DNA of 64,000 nt from SABY01 sp964593705 (GTDB taxonomy: Bacteria > Bacteroidota > Bacteroidia > Bacteroidales > 4484-276): the NCBI GenBank assembly GCA_964593705.1, contig CAZQIV010000001.1:1-64000 (forward strand). Direction: 5' to 3'. Each line of letters begins with the position of its first letter. The first letter of the stretch is position 1. Below the pieces are notes generated by a model. The model was not told the origin of the DNA. It worked only from the letters and a program-made list of their open reading frames with translations, and searched no databases. Position numbers and translations under genes: made by a program. This document shows positions 38,199-47,287 of the stretch, in pieces.

Positions 38199-39143
38199 TT
38201 AGAAATTATAGGCGAGACCAATTCCGAAAGTTTGATTAACCTGCATTTTATCGTTTGGTGTTGAAACAGTTTCACCTGCTTCGTTGTTCGATATTATAAC
38301 ATCGGTGGGTTTGTAAACAAGGTTTACAAAAAGATTGGCCGAGAACAATTTGCTAATTTTGTAATTAACAAATGTTTGCCAGTTTAAATCAATGGGGGCT
38401 GTGTTATCCGGGAGGTTATTATCACTCAGATAATTGTAAAATACGTTTAGCTTTGATTCCAAAGAAAGGTCAGTTTTAAGATCTTTCTTAAAATAAAACT
38501 CAACAAAAGCACCAACTTTCACCTTTGAGTTTTTACCAGTTCCTTTGTCGATCCCACCAGTTGTAAGTGTATCAGCTTTATCAACACCAAAGGCACCTAT
38601 ATCGGCCAAATCCTGATCAAAAACAAAAACTGTTTTCATTGTTGCCGGCGAAATTAAAATACTAAAATAATCGGCAGGTTTGTAGGTAAGGCCTGGTGCA
38701 ATGGTAAGATAACCAGGAGCCATGAATGTGGATATTACCGTTTTATCATCGGGATAATTATAACCATTGGCAAACTGTGAGGTGAAATTTAATAGCGCAC
38801 TACCACTCCAGTACTTTGAAAATTTCTGATTAAACTGTGAATTTAACTCTATTAGGTCTTCACTCTTTTTGAGTGATTCGCTTTCCGATTTCAAAATGCC
38901 ATATTTCAGGTTTACACTATTGTTGATTGAGAAATCTCCTTTAGTGTAGTCGGCAAAATATTTGAACAATCCTGTTCCGGAGATAGAGTTTTCACCACCA
39001 GGCGACCAGTTACTAAAACTTGCCTGATTTATTGTTAAGCTAATCAAACCACTGGTTTTCCATGGTTTTGTGGTATCGGCATCATTTTGAGCAAATGCTG
39101 TAAATGTTGCAAAAAGTAAAATTAATAAAAGTGATTTTTTCAT
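38199..39143 (-). CDS. DUF3078 outer-membrane beta-barrel-like protein
   Basis: This 314-residue protein has a signal peptide (1-18, TFTAFAQ). The N-terminal mature part has WKTSGLISLTINQASFSNW and GGENSISG, the hallmark of DUF3078 proteins of Bacteroidota. The rest alternates amphipathic strands and ends in Phe (IGLAYNF), as outer-membrane barrel proteins do. Function is unknown for the family. Upstream is a 323-bp gene-free spacer (39144-39466) that must hold its promoter, although no clear TAnnTTTG was identified. Downstream is the MscS gene, 32 bp away, suggesting one transcript for two envelope proteins. Confidence 0.88.
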   Translation of the reverse strand: MKKSLLLILLFATFTAFAQNDADTTKPWKTSGLISLTINQASFSNWSPGGENSISGTGLFKYFADYTKGDFSINNSVNLKYGILKSESESLKKSEDLIELNSQFNQKFSKYWSGSALLNFTSQFANGYNYPDDKTVISTFMAPGYLTIAPGLTYKPADYFSILISPATMKTVFVFDQDLADIGAFGVDKADTLTTGGIDKGTGKNSKVKVGAFVEFYFKKDLKTDLSLESKLNVFYNYLSDNNLPDNTAPIDLNWQTFVNYKISKLFSANLFVNLVYKPTDVIISNNEAGETVSTPNDKMQVNQTFGIGLAYNF

Positions 39144-39466
39144 TCTTAAAATTTATTATTATTAAATGATTTAAATTCGATTTAAAAAAAATGATTGTTT
39201 GGCAAATTGGGGAAAGAAGTTTTGTAATAATGTAATTTAGTATGGTGTTTTCAAATATTTTGCAAAGAAACTAATAAATCTTAAAAGTTTTCGTGCCAAA
39301 TGGTCATAGGGATTTAAATTTTGGATTATTTAACTAAATATAAAAGGTCGATTTCAAATATATCTGTGATGAATTAAAATGCAATAGAAAATGGTTTTTT
39401 ATGGTGCTAATTTATACATATACTTTTTTGGAAAAGTTAAAATATGTTTTTTTGGGAGTAAACCGA
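39144..39466. other. Gene-free spacer
   Basis: AT-rich spacer between the start of the DUF3078 gene and the stop of the LruC gene, both on the minus strand. No repeat, RNA gene or convincing promoter motif was seen. Confidence 0.6.
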
Positions 39467-41953
39467 TTAATAAATATCATTACTATTCCGGTATCCTGAA
39501 TAATCGAGATACCAATCACTATAAGTGTTTCCACCGGTTTGTGCCCATGTATGGAAATGATTGTATGCCTGTATTATCTGCGCTTCTTCCTTTGGATAAT
39601 CAAAAGGTTCGAGCAGGAACAGACCCCAGGGTAGGTTGGTGGTGGTTGTATAATAAATGCCGGCAACCGGATTTGAAGCATCATCGCCGGTTCCAAATAA
39701 ATCCAGATCCATCAGATCGGTAGGTGGAAAACCGGCAAGATGAATTTCAATATTTCTATCCTGATTTTTAATGATAAAAGGATTAAATACATCCAGCCCA
39801 AATAATTGACTGTCGATAGGTTGGGATAATGTGATGGTAATACTCACAGTGTCGGAGGTACCTTGTGGATTATCAACCACTGTATTAAAGAATGACCCGC
39901 CGGGCCGATTTATAACATCATTTACACTTTCGGTAACTATAACTACTGCTTTATTTTGATCAGCTTCAAGCCCGTTTGAGGCCAGGTTAACATATCCTCT
40001 GCCCAATACCATTCCACTAACAGACCCCACCATTTCGGGTGTTAGTGTTTCGATTTGGAAAGCAAAGCCATTGTCGAGGGAAGCTCCTACTGCCAAAACA
40101 ATAAAATTAATATTAATATCAACCAACATGTCATCGGCATTTGTAACTTCACTGCCATAAACGGCCACCACAAGGTCGTTAAAATCATAATCTCCTTTCG
40201 AAGGCCAAAGATCTTCGAAAGCCACGGTTGCGTATTCGATATCGTTTGGAAAGTACGAAATAAAAGCGCGTTGTGGGTCATTTGGAAATTCGTCGAGATC
40301 GTCAATCACACCGTCAAAATCCATATCCACAACAGTTGGCGTTCCAAAACCATCGGGGTTGCAGGCCGTTATCGGGAGGTAATTTACTGCCTCTGCAATG
40401 CTTGTATAGTAAGCGCCATTTATAAAATTCTGATCGCCACCTGCATTCAGTTCACCGTTTTGAGTAGCAACTTCAATACTTCCACTAAACTTATCTCCAT
40501 TATTCCAAATACTCAGATCCTCCTCAATAATGAAAGAAGAAAGGGCTCCTGTACCTTCAACATCGCACTCCAACTCACAATCTTCAGCATATATCATACA
40601 GTTGCCGTGAAGTTCGACAGTGTTGTTATTCCAGAAATTAATTCCTTGACCAACCTTTAAATACCCCGTGTTAAGAACAATTATTACGCCTTCGGAAAAA
40701 TCAAGGTCCTTTGATGATTCGAAGTAGCAATTGTTTGTAAAATTGCCATTTGTATTTATATCGCAATCGTCAGCGGCAATAATGGTTCCGTTGTTTAGCA
40801 GGCTTGCATTATCATAAACTTTAAATGCATCATCGGTTTGCACAATCCCATTATTAGTAAATAAAACATTGTCCCCATATTCAATATCTTTTTCAACAAA
40901 AAGCTCCCCGTCATTTTCTATTGAAGAACCGGAACCGTAGCAATAAATTTTTTTGCCAACATTCATCACATTTCCATTATAAAGGGTGGATTCGTCCAGT
41001 TCAAATTTACCGTTGTAGGTCAGTGTCCCAAAATTATTTATTGAGCTATAGTGGTATGAATCCTGCAACACAGTAATTTCGCCATAATTTTCCAATGGGG
41101 AGTTATTACCCCATCCCTGGAATTTTTTTACCTGCACCGTAGCATTCTCATATACGGTAAACTCCACATCATTGCCCAAATCTACTTTACCGAAAATAGC
41201 TTCGCCTCCACTATAAACCGTAACTGAAGCCCCTTCCATATCCACATTTTTATTCAGGTCGAGGTATCCGCCTTCTGCAACAATTATATGTGAATTACCC
41301 TCAAGAAATTGGTTATTGGTTATTTTGGCAGTTCCGCATACACGAAGCGTACCTCCGCCATTCCAGTTTTGAAAATTAATTTTCCCATCAAAATCATCGG
41401 CAATGCAGTAGGTAAGCCCTCCTGAAATATTAACTGTTCCTCCACCACTGATGTATTCATCGCAGCCTTCGTTGCAATCCGGGCCATCTTCTGTATTTTT
41501 AAAATGGGGAGTACTCTTTTGTGGTTCCGAATTATCAAAGGAAAATGTATGAGCCACAATCCCTGCCTCAAGCGGAACAGTTTCGGAAAGGACTGAACCA
41601 AACGGGCTTTCGCAAACCAAAGTTAAATTCTGGGTATAAGCCGGCAGGCTGAGTTTATTGCTAAAGGCCTTACCCGCCGTAATGGAACCCGAGGATAGAA
41701 GTCCGCTGCCTGGCTCGGACCCATTTTTCATGACAGAAATTTTGTACTTTGGATGATATTCTTTGGTAGAATGCAGACTTACGATTACTTCAACCTCAAT
41801 GTTTGTTTCCCAATTGAAATCAATTGGCACTTTCAAATCCTGCATGTTTTCAACATTATCATTGTTTGTATTGACTTCGCTCAGGTTGCGCCTGCAGGAA
41901 ATGGAACTAATAAAAACAAAGATGATAAAAAATAATAATTTGTAGGTTCTCAT
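39467..41953 (-). CDS. LruC-domain (DUF4842) lipoprotein with beta-helix-like region
   Basis: This protein is about 828 residues from the ATG at 41953. That start is preferred over the ATG 33 bp upstream because it gives a clean lipoprotein signal (MRTYKLLFFIIFVF...ISC, Cys20). Residues about 150-530 contain repeated short strands with N-G turns (ENYGEITVL, NNFGTLTYNGKF, NNGTIIAA), like a parallel beta-helix of hemagglutinin type. A calcium-type DxDxDGxxDxxDxxPxDP motif (DMDFDGVIDDLDEFPNDP) leads into a LruC/DUF4842 domain (about 560-800, SKGDYDFNDLVV). LruC domains occur in surface lipoproteins of Bacteroidota and Leptospira; their ligand is unknown. The protein ends FNPF...GYRNSNDIY with no T9SS sorting domain. 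Confidence 0.88.
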   Translation of the reverse strand: MRTYKLLFFIIFVFISSISCRRNLSEVNTNNDNVENMQDLKVPIDFNWETNIEVEVIVSLHSTKEYHPKYKISVMKNGSEPGSGLLSSGSITAGKAFSNKLSLPAYTQNLTLVCESPFGSVLSETVPLEAGIVAHTFSFDNSEPQKSTPHFKNTEDGPDCNEGCDEYISGGGTVNISGGLTYCIADDFDGKINFQNWNGGGTLRVCGTAKITNNQFLEGNSHIIVAEGGYLDLNKNVDMEGASVTVYSGGEAIFGKVDLGNDVEFTVYENATVQVKKFQGWGNNSPLENYGEITVLQDSYHYSSINNFGTLTYNGKFELDESTLYNGNVMNVGKKIYCYGSGSSIENDGELFVEKDIEYGDNVLFTNNGIVQTDDAFKVYDNASLLNNGTIIAADDCDINTNGNFTNNCYFESSKDLDFSEGVIIVLNTGYLKVGQGINFWNNNTVELHGNCMIYAEDCELECDVEGTGALSSFIIEEDLSIWNNGDKFSGSIEVATQNGELNAGGDQNFINGAYYTSIAEAVNYLPITACNPDGFGTPTVVDMDFDGVIDDLDEFPNDPQRAFISYFPNDIEYATVAFEDLWPSKGDYDFNDLVVAVYGSEVTNADDMLVDININFIVLAVGASLDNGFAFQIETLTPEMVGSVSGMVLGRGYVNLASNGLEADQNKAVVIVTESVNDVINRPGGSFFNTVVDNPQGTSDTVSITITLSQPIDSQLFGLDVFNPFIIKNQDRNIEIHLAGFPPTDLMDLDLFGTGDDASNPVAGIYYTTTTNLPWGLFLLEPFDYPKEEAQIIQAYNHFHTWAQTGGNTYSDWYLDYSGYRNSNDIY

Positions 41954-42112
41954 ATATTGTCCCCTGGTTTGGTTCTGATAATCCATTTATCTTGATAATA
42001 AAATTTCAACGATCTTCAAAGGTAATACATACAAACTGCTTTACAAAAAGCAAAATAGTATCTGTTGCAAAAACAGCATCATTTGTAATGATTTTAACCG
42101 TAAGTGTAAATG

Positions 42113-42150
42113 AAAAAAGGCTGAAACTCATCAATAAGTTTCAGCCTTTC
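42113..42150 (-). terminator. Terminator of glyA
   Basis: The stem aaaggctgaaact / agtttcagccttt reads on the minus strand into a run of T, 20 nt after the glyA stop at 42170. Confidence 0.8.
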
Positions 42151-42169
42151 ATAAGTTTTAAGTTAAAAT

Positions 42170-43450
42170 TTAGCCTGCAAAAAGTGGGAAGCCACCCATC
42201 ATCTTGTTTACTTCTTCTTTAACCGCATTTATAGTTTTTTCGTTTTCGATATCGCTAATTACCCTGTCGATTAAATCAACGATTGGTTCCATCTGTTCTT
42301 CTTTTAAACCCCTTGTGGTGATTGCCGGAGTTCCGATTCTAAGCCCGGATGTCTGGAAGGGGCTTCTGTCATCGAAGGGAACCATATTTTTATTTACAGT
42401 AATATCTGCCCTCACCAGTGTGTCTTCCACAATTCGTCCTGTAATATTCGGAAACTTCGACCTCAGGTCGATCAACATCAGGTGGTTGTCGGTGCCATCG
42501 CTAATTACGTGGTATCCTCTTTCCACAAAAGCTTTGGCCATTACATTTGCATTCTTTTTAACCTGCAGGGTATAATCCATAAATCCATCGGTAAGTGCTT
42601 CACCATAAGCAACAGCTTTAGATGCGATAACATGCTCCAGCGGGCCACCCTGAATTCCGGGGAATACTGCTGAATTGAGTATCATCGACATTTTTTTCAC
42701 CATACCTTTTTTGGTTGTATTACCCCAGGGGTTATCAAAATTTTCTCCCATCAAAATCATACCACCACGAGGGCCTCTTAAGGTTTTGTGTGTTGTGGTT
42801 GTAACAATATGGCAATGGGGAAGCGGATCGTTGAGCAGGCCTTTTGCAATTAGTCCGGCAGGATGGGCAATATCAGCCATGAGCAGGGCTCCGATTTCAT
42901 CGGCAATGGCACGCATGCGTTCAAAATCCCAATCGCGCGAATATGCAGAAGCACCGGCAATAATCAATTTTGGTTTTTCGGCCAATGCTGTTTTTTCCAT
43001 TTGATCGTAATCGATGGTTCCTGTTTCCTTCTTCACGCCATACGAAACCTGGTGATAAAGAATTCCTGAAGAATTAACGGGCGAACCGTGCGATAGATGC
43101 CCACCATGTGATAAATCCAAACCCATAAAAGTATCGCCGGGTTTAAGACAGGCCAGAAATACTGCCATGTTTGCCTGCGCTCCTGAGTGGGGCTGAACAT
43201 TGGCATACGCGGCATTGAATAACTCTTTGGCACGGTCGATGGCTAATTGTTCGGTTTGGTCAACAAATTCGCAACCGCCATAATAACGTTTGCCGGGATA
43301 GCCTTCGGCGTATTTGTTGGTCATAACCGAACCCATCGCTTCAAGCACCTGATCGCTTACAAAGTTTTCGGAGGCTATCAATTCGATACCCTTCATTTGG
43401 CGTTCTCTTTCCTGCCTGATAATGTCAAAAACCTCGGTGTCTCTTTTCAT
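42170..43450 (-). CDS. glyA: Serine hydroxymethyltransferase
   Basis: This 426-residue cytoplasmic PLP enzyme interconverts serine and glycine with tetrahydrofolate, feeding one-carbon metabolism. Seen motifs: ELIASENFVS (28-37), NKYAEGYPGKRYYGG, QPHSGAQANMAVF, SHGGHLSHG, DIAHPAGLIAKG, and the Schiff-base Lys222 in TTTTHKTLRGPRGG. C-terminal DRSPFQTSGLRIGTPAITTRG is typical. Length and motifs are complete. It stands alone on the minus strand, and a 540-bp spacer with a MITE-like element separates it from the divergent gene at 43993. Confidence 0.98.
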   Translation of the reverse strand: MKRDTEVFDIIRQERERQMKGIELIASENFVSDQVLEAMGSVMTNKYAEGYPGKRYYGGCEFVDQTEQLAIDRAKELFNAAYANVQPHSGAQANMAVFLACLKPGDTFMGLDLSHGGHLSHGSPVNSSGILYHQVSYGVKKETGTIDYDQMEKTALAEKPKLIIAGASAYSRDWDFERMRAIADEIGALLMADIAHPAGLIAKGLLNDPLPHCHIVTTTTHKTLRGPRGGMILMGENFDNPWGNTTKKGMVKKMSMILNSAVFPGIQGGPLEHVIASKAVAYGEALTDGFMDYTLQVKKNANVMAKAFVERGYHVISDGTDNHLMLIDLRSKFPNITGRIVEDTLVRADITVNKNMVPFDDRSPFQTSGLRIGTPAITTRGLKEEQMEPIVDLIDRVISDIENEKTINAVKEEVNKMMGGFPLFAG

Positions 43451-43684
43451 TTTTAAATGTGTTTTTATGTGTTAAACTTATTTTTCTCAATGATTTGGAG
43501 GGCAAAATTAGTCTTTTATTTTTGATGATAAACAGGGTGGTTTTAACATTTTCAGACGTAGAGGAAGAATTACCTTTCGTAATAAATATTCTTCACCAGA
43601 AAATTTTCGTTGTGGTTCTTCAAGCTTACTTATGAAAAGGATCAGGGTGGTGATAAGGGAATAAAATTCATACTTTTGTAGTCC

Positions 43685-43935
43685 CTATTTAGGTGGCTGA
43701 ATCTAATTCCTCGTCATCTTGACCCCATCCCCGCCTTGCTCGCCTCGCTGTAGCTCCGGCGAAGCGGGCCGGCGAGGCAGGCCCAACCCTTCTCCGCCAG
43801 CTGGCGGAAAGGGAGACCTGCCGCACAAGCTGCAGCAGCGGCCAGTGCGCTGGCATCCTCCCCCTTGAGGGGGAGTTAGAGGGGGTCTAAGGAAGTGGCC
43901 ATTTTAATGAGATCTGATAAAAAGCACCTAAATAG
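43685..43935. mobile_element. 251-bp MITE-like element with GC-rich core
   Basis: The 11-bp ends ctatttaggtg (43685-43695) and cacctaaatag (43925-43935) are exact inverted repeats. The core (43730-43890) is strikingly GC-rich against its surroundings and contains small palindromes: tccgccagctggcgga, ctcccccttgagggggag, and gcctcgc...gcgaggc. There is no coding capacity. It lies between the divergent genes glyA and the antitoxin-like gene, and could displace or supply promoter sequence (catacttttg at 43669-43678 resembles a -7 box just outside it). Confidence 0.5.
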
Positions 43936-43992
43936 TTACCTTTTGTAATGAATTTACTAAAGGCCAATTCCCTGGTATAAATTTTAAGAAAG

Positions 43993-44211
43993 ATGAAACA
44001 AGTAGTTTTGAATATCCCGGATAATAAATACCCATTTTTTATGGAACTGATTAAAAGTCTAAAATTTGTAAAATTGCCTGACGAAGCTAAGCTTACGCAA
44101 GAGCAACAGGAGTTCGTGGAAGGAACTAAAAAATCTCTTGAACAGGTGGAGCAACATTTAAAAGGAGAAATAAAACTTCAAACTGCACGAGATTTTATCA
44201 ATGAGCTTTAA
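43993..44211 (+). CDS. DUF2683-like antitoxin
   Basis: This is a 72-residue protein. The N-terminus MKQVVLNIPDNKYPFFMELI followed by KSLKFVK is the pattern of small DUF2683-type antitoxins, which have a beta strand then a helix that packs against or covers a RelE/ParE toxin. The C-terminus is helical and charged. The stop overlaps the ATG (44201) of a following reading frame whose first 17 codons look like a RelE/ParE toxin, the usual gene order for this family. Because that toxin is truncated, this is probably an orphaned antitoxin. Confidence 0.65.
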   Translation: MKQVVLNIPDNKYPFFMELIKSLKFVKLPDEAKLTQEQQEFVEGTKKSLEQVEQHLKGEIKLQTARDFINEL

Positions 44212-44332
44212 TGTTGTTGTTACCGATGGTTTTAAAAAGCATGCTAAACAGCCCAGAACAAGGCTACCTGAAATTCCCTTGGCAACACACAGGTTTTCCT
44301 GGCCGCCCTGCTTCCGCTTAAATAATCCTTAA
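44201..44332 (+). pseudogene. Truncated RelE/ParE-type toxin
   Basis: The frame starts MSFNVVVTDGFKKHAKQ, which matches the first strand and helix of RelE/ParE toxins. From codon 18 on (about 44252) it becomes unrelated sequence and stops at 44332 after 43 codons, whereas the family is 90-110 residues. It overlaps the antitoxin gene by 11 nt. The break coincides with the 3' end of the convergent HigA-like gene, so a deletion or rearrangement joined the two here. Confidence 0.55.
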
Positions 44333-44756
44333 TTGAAGAAACTCTTAGAAGCTTTTCTTTCTTTTCATCCTCTAATTTTACTTCCTTATTTCCGCTCATA
44401 AGCGATTCCAGTGGAATTCCTAAGTATCTGTTCAGTAGGGTTATCATTTTTAGTGTTAGGGTTCTTTTCCTATTTAGCACTTCCGACACCCTTGTTTTTC
44501 CTCCAAAAAGTGGTGCGATATCAACTTGTTTTAAGCTCATTTGTTCCATTCTAAACTTAATGGCTTCTACCGGGTCTGGAGCATTCATTTGGTAATTTTC
44601 CTGCTCATATTTCTCAACAAGCAACGATAAAAGCTCCATTTCTTCACCTTCCGGACTATCAGGTTCTATAGCACCTGCAGAGCTATTGATTAGACTATAA
44701 ATCCTCGCGCATGCTTCGTTATATTCTATTTCTGTTTTTAATATTTTAATTCTCAT
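44244..44756 (-). CDS. HigA-like antitoxin (HTH), orphan, altered C-terminus
   Basis: This is a 170-residue protein. An N-terminal helical dimerisation region (residues 1-55, PEGEEMELLSLLVEKYEQENY) precedes the hallmark DPVEAIKFRMEQM and a Cro/C1-type HTH (about 72-115) with KQVDIAPLFGGKTRVSEVLN and RTLTLKMI. Family members are about 120-130 residues and repress their own operon while neutralising HigB. Here the last ~20 residues (from about TCVLPREF to FWAV) are unlike the family, and the stop codon lies in the truncated toxin of the opposite strand, so the natural 3' end was probably lost. No HigB lies upstream; instead there is 115 bp and then an RHS remnant. Confidence 0.75.
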   Translation of the reverse strand: MRIKILKTEIEYNEACARIYSLINSSAGAIEPDSPEGEEMELLSLLVEKYEQENYQMNAPDPVEAIKFRMEQMSLKQVDIAPLFGGKTRVSEVLNRKRTLTLKMITLLNRYLGIPLESLMSGNKEVKLEDEKKEKLLRVSSIKDYLSGSRAARKTCVLPREFQVALFWAV

Positions 44757-44871
44757 ACATTACAAAAGTAATAGAAGTTACCAAATAAGGGAACTTATTT
44801 TTAAATAAATTATTTTAAAGGAAAATGTATTCCGGGGAAGCAAGAGTTCTATTTGTAGTCAGGCGCTTTCC

Positions 44872-45117
44872 TTAATCGGTGGGTAGCAGGTTTCCGGTGG
44901 TGGTGGCCGGGGTGTAGTTAGAACGAGTTGCTTTGCGCAATTTTTGCCCCACGGCATTGTACAGGTAATTAATTTCCTGGGTGGCGGAGGTTGGGGTAAT
45001 GTCGATCTTATCCGGCAGGTTAAGGTGGTTGTAATGAATCGTATCAATTTTCTTGTTCAAATCTGAGATCATGTTGCCGTTGGCTTCGTAAAAACCCAAA
45101 CTACAATATAGTATCAA
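44872..45117 (-). pseudogene. Tip-less RHS core remnant (cassette G)
   Basis: About 75 codons match the RHS core of the full-length gene (NGNMISDLNKKIDTIHYNHL, SATQEINYLYNAVGQKL, RKATR) and stop abruptly after ATTTG, where the intact copies continue toward GSF(I/V)Y. The 5' junction lies just after the partner gene of cassette F, and no ATG start is available (only a TTG). It is a leftover from an earlier recombination and marks the distal end of the array. Confidence 0.8.
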
Positions 45118-45620
45118 TTTTCATAAATTGACTTTATTACTATAGCTTTTGGAATTACCTTCTCAATTATTAATTCACCATTAAGATTATAAGCTTTATA
45201 AGGAATACTGTCGCTGGAGTTTATTGTAAATTCTTCTTTCAGAGTCCCAGTTCCCCAAAATGTTTTACAATATCCGGTAGGAATTCCTTCTTCATAGAAT
45301 ACCCTGCTTTTTATTGTATCATTCCCATAATATTCGTACCATACACCTGTTCTATGTCCGTTTTCATATTTTCCCACACATTCAATAATTGGAAAATATT
45401 TTCTATCTCTGTCTTTAGTTAAATAATAGTATTCAGAAGTAATATCGGGTATTTTGATCCCAACATATTCGGTCACTATTCCAAATGGGATTTTGAACTC
45501 CATCCACATACCTTGCTTATAGCCTAAGGAGTCCACGATATTGCACGTATTTTGTGCTTCAATGCCAGTCACATAATAACACGACAAAACAAGTATTAAT
45601 AATAGTCTATTATATTTCAT
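45114..45620 (-). CDS. Predicted immunity protein F (exported, MORN/YwqK-like)
   Basis: This is a 168-residue protein. Its N-terminal export signal ends near IEAQ; LVLSC also allows lipidation at Cys14. The mature protein has MORN-type strands (GKYENGHRTGVWYEYYGN, GTLKEEF, YNLNGEL), as in YwqK-family antitoxins. It follows the HExxH-containing RHS tip F by 29 bp on the same strand, which is the position of an immunity gene in polymorphic-toxin loci. A periplasmic location would match a toxin acting there. The pairing is inferred from position. Confidence 0.7.
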   Translation of the reverse strand: MKYNRLLLILVLSCYYVTGIEAQNTCNIVDSLGYKQGMWMEFKIPFGIVTEYVGIKIPDITSEYYYLTKDRDRKYFPIIECVGKYENGHRTGVWYEYYGNDTIKSRVFYEEGIPTGYCKTFWGTGTLKEEFTINSSDSIPYKAYNLNGELIIEKVIPKAIVIKSIYEN

Positions 45621-45649
45621 CCTTTAAATACGTTTGAATTATTTTTATT

Positions 45650-47272
45650 TTAGTAAAAGCCTCCTTGTGAAGGATCAAAACTCCTATTATCCAATACCTT
45701 AGGTATAATAGGGGCTAATCTTTTTAAACTATTCCGGCTTTCTTCTCGGATTTTTCTTCCCATTTCTCTAGGTTTTATTTCTATCCTGTCTCTACCTTTA
45801 TCATCTTTACTCAAAGTTGGATAATCCAAATTCTGAATGCCAATATCTCTATTTTCTTCTGTGGTATGTTCTATTTCATGCCCGGCTGTTGCTCCAATAG
45901 CCTGCCTGAGCGTTAATCCTTTATTTTTCCCATCAAATGATTCGTTGATAGTTCCTGTTGATATATTAATTTTCATCACACTCTCTGTCTTTACATATTT
46001 TACTGTTTTTGCATTAAAGCCTAGTGCCTGATCCGTTTGACCCAGACTCAATTTACCTGGAGATTTTTGGCTATAAAGTTTTTCCTCTACAATATTCATT
46101 TCAATTTTGCTTTCTGAAGTATAAGCCTTTTCCCATTGTTGGGATCCGGTTTCAGTAAGTATCAACGATTGATGAATTATTTTCACAGAACTTGTTGCAT
46201 TAGGAGACCACCCATTTTTGGCATCATACGTAATTGGCTTGCCTGTTGCGTCAACAATTTCATTTCCATCGGGGTCGAGAAACCTTAATGGATTATCGAC
46301 AGCATAAGCATACTGAGAAATCCAATAGTATTTTTCCGTTTTATTATCCACCACATGCCACCTCCCTATTGTCGCATCATAAAACCGTGCCCCGTAATCA
46401 TACCACCCCAGCCCGTAATCATCCTGCAGCTCCTTTCCGTCCCGAAAAATAAAAAATCTTCGATTTTTGTAATTTTTCGTGGATGCTCGAAAAACTATGA
46501 AATCGAAGATTTCGGGTTTTTCGGCATTGTAAAGGTTTTTGTTTGGCAAATCCTCCCCAGAGCTATGGCTTAGACCCGCCATGGCCATGCCAAAGGGATA
46601 GTAGCTGTCCTCTTGAATTATTCCACATTCGTTAAAAGTAATTCTTGTGTTGCCCAAATGGTCTTTCAAAAAATATTGGTACTCGTAGTTGCTGCCGTCC
46701 ACCACCACGCGCCCTTCGGGGGTGAGGATGGTTTGTAGTACACCATCCTTGTAAACAAAGCTGCCAATGTAATCGGTGGTGGTGGCCAGGGTGTAGTCGA
46801 TGTGGGTGGCTTTGCAGAGCTTTTGGCCCAGAGCGGTGTATAGGTAGCTTATTTCATGGTAGTGCTGCGGCGGGTTAAGGTTGAGTTGCTGAGGTAAGTT
46901 TAGGTGGTTGTAGTTTGCAACCACGAGGTGCTTGTTCAAATCTGAGATCATGTTGCCGTTATCATCGTAGGTAAATTCGATGGGCTCAGAGATCCCGTTA
47001 TCCGAATAGCCGTTGTTTTGATAATCTGGGTTGTTAACATCGTTTACGCTTTGCAGCTGGTTTCCCTGGTAGGTGTAGGTCAGTTCGTCAATCGCCCCGT
47101 AATCTTCGCTACCTGCCAAACTACCCTGGCGGGTGAGGCTTGAGATGTTTCCGTTTTTGTCGTAAGAGTAACTGGTGGTATAATGAGTCTCGTAAGCATT
47201 TGTAATCCGGTTTGCGCCATCATAAAAAAACTGGTAGGTATGCGACCCAAACATCGCGGTATTCCATTGCAT
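45650..47272 (-). CDS. Displaced RHS C-terminal cassette F with HExxH metallopeptidase-like tip
   Basis: The open frame is 540 residues. Residues 1-330 are RHS core repeats (YDKNGNISSL, YFLKDHLGNTRITFNE, DDYGLGWYDYGARFYD) ending at the NPLRFLDPDG junction. Residues about 335-540 are the tip. AGHEIEHTTEENRDI contains an HExxH zinc-binding motif (His465, Glu466, His469), so a zinc protease is likely. The tip ends FDPSQGGFY, shared with tip B. A palindromic insert adds 29 residues in frame at 46439-46525. A second, 56-bp insert at 47288-47343 shifts the frame just upstream, so the core cannot be read continuously from its conserved 5' part. As a displaced cassette without signal peptide it is likely silent until recombined onto the full-length gene. 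Confidence 0.75.
   Translation of the reverse strand: MQWNTAMFGSHTYQFFYDGANRITNAYETHYTTSYSYDKNGNISSLTRQGSLAGSEDYGAIDELTYTYQGNQLQSVNDVNNPDYQNNGYSDNGISEPIEFTYDDNGNMISDLNKHLVVANYNHLNLPQQLNLNPPQHYHEISYLYTALGQKLCKATHIDYTLATTTDYIGSFVYKDGVLQTILTPEGRVVVDGSNYEYQYFLKDHLGNTRITFNECGIIQEDSYYPFGMAMAGLSHSSGEDLPNKNLYNAEKPEIFDFIVFRASTKNYKNRRFFIFRDGKELQDDYGLGWYDYGARFYDATIGRWHVVDNKTEKYYWISQYAYAVDNPLRFLDPDGNEIVDATGKPITYDAKNGWSPNATSSVKIIHQSLILTETGSQQWEKAYTSESKIEMNIVEEKLYSQKSPGKLSLGQTDQALGFNAKTVKYVKTESVMKINISTGTINESFDGKNKGLTLRQAIGATAGHEIEHTTEENRDIGIQNLDYPTLSKDDKGRDRIEIKPREMGRKIREESRNSLKRLAPIIPKVLDNRSFDPSQGGFY
46439..46525. repeat. In-frame palindromic insert, copy 1 (87 bp)
   Basis: Compared with the same core position in cassettes A, D and E, 87 bp is inserted between the codons for YN and GKELQDD. 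It starts gtcccgaaaaataaaaaatc and ends ggtttttcggc. The arms aatcttcgatttttgtaa... and ...tatgaaatcgaagatt are complementary around tggatgct, so it folds as one long hairpin. It is translated on the minus strand as AEKPEIFDFIVFRASTK and onward, 29 residues, without a stop. Confidence 0.85.
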
Positions 47273-47287
47273 GGAAGCAATGTTTCC

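Noticed and set aside
43660..43700. tacttttg followed by gtcc..., which resembles the lead-in to a tRNA gene
   Set aside because: No cloverleaf, T-loop or CCA-type 3' end could be formed downstream; the following sequence is a repeat element.
46234..46573. Frames antisense to RHS core (also near 53035, 55609, 57510)
   Set aside because: The same antisense frames recur at every cassette because the core is duplicated; they have no independent support.
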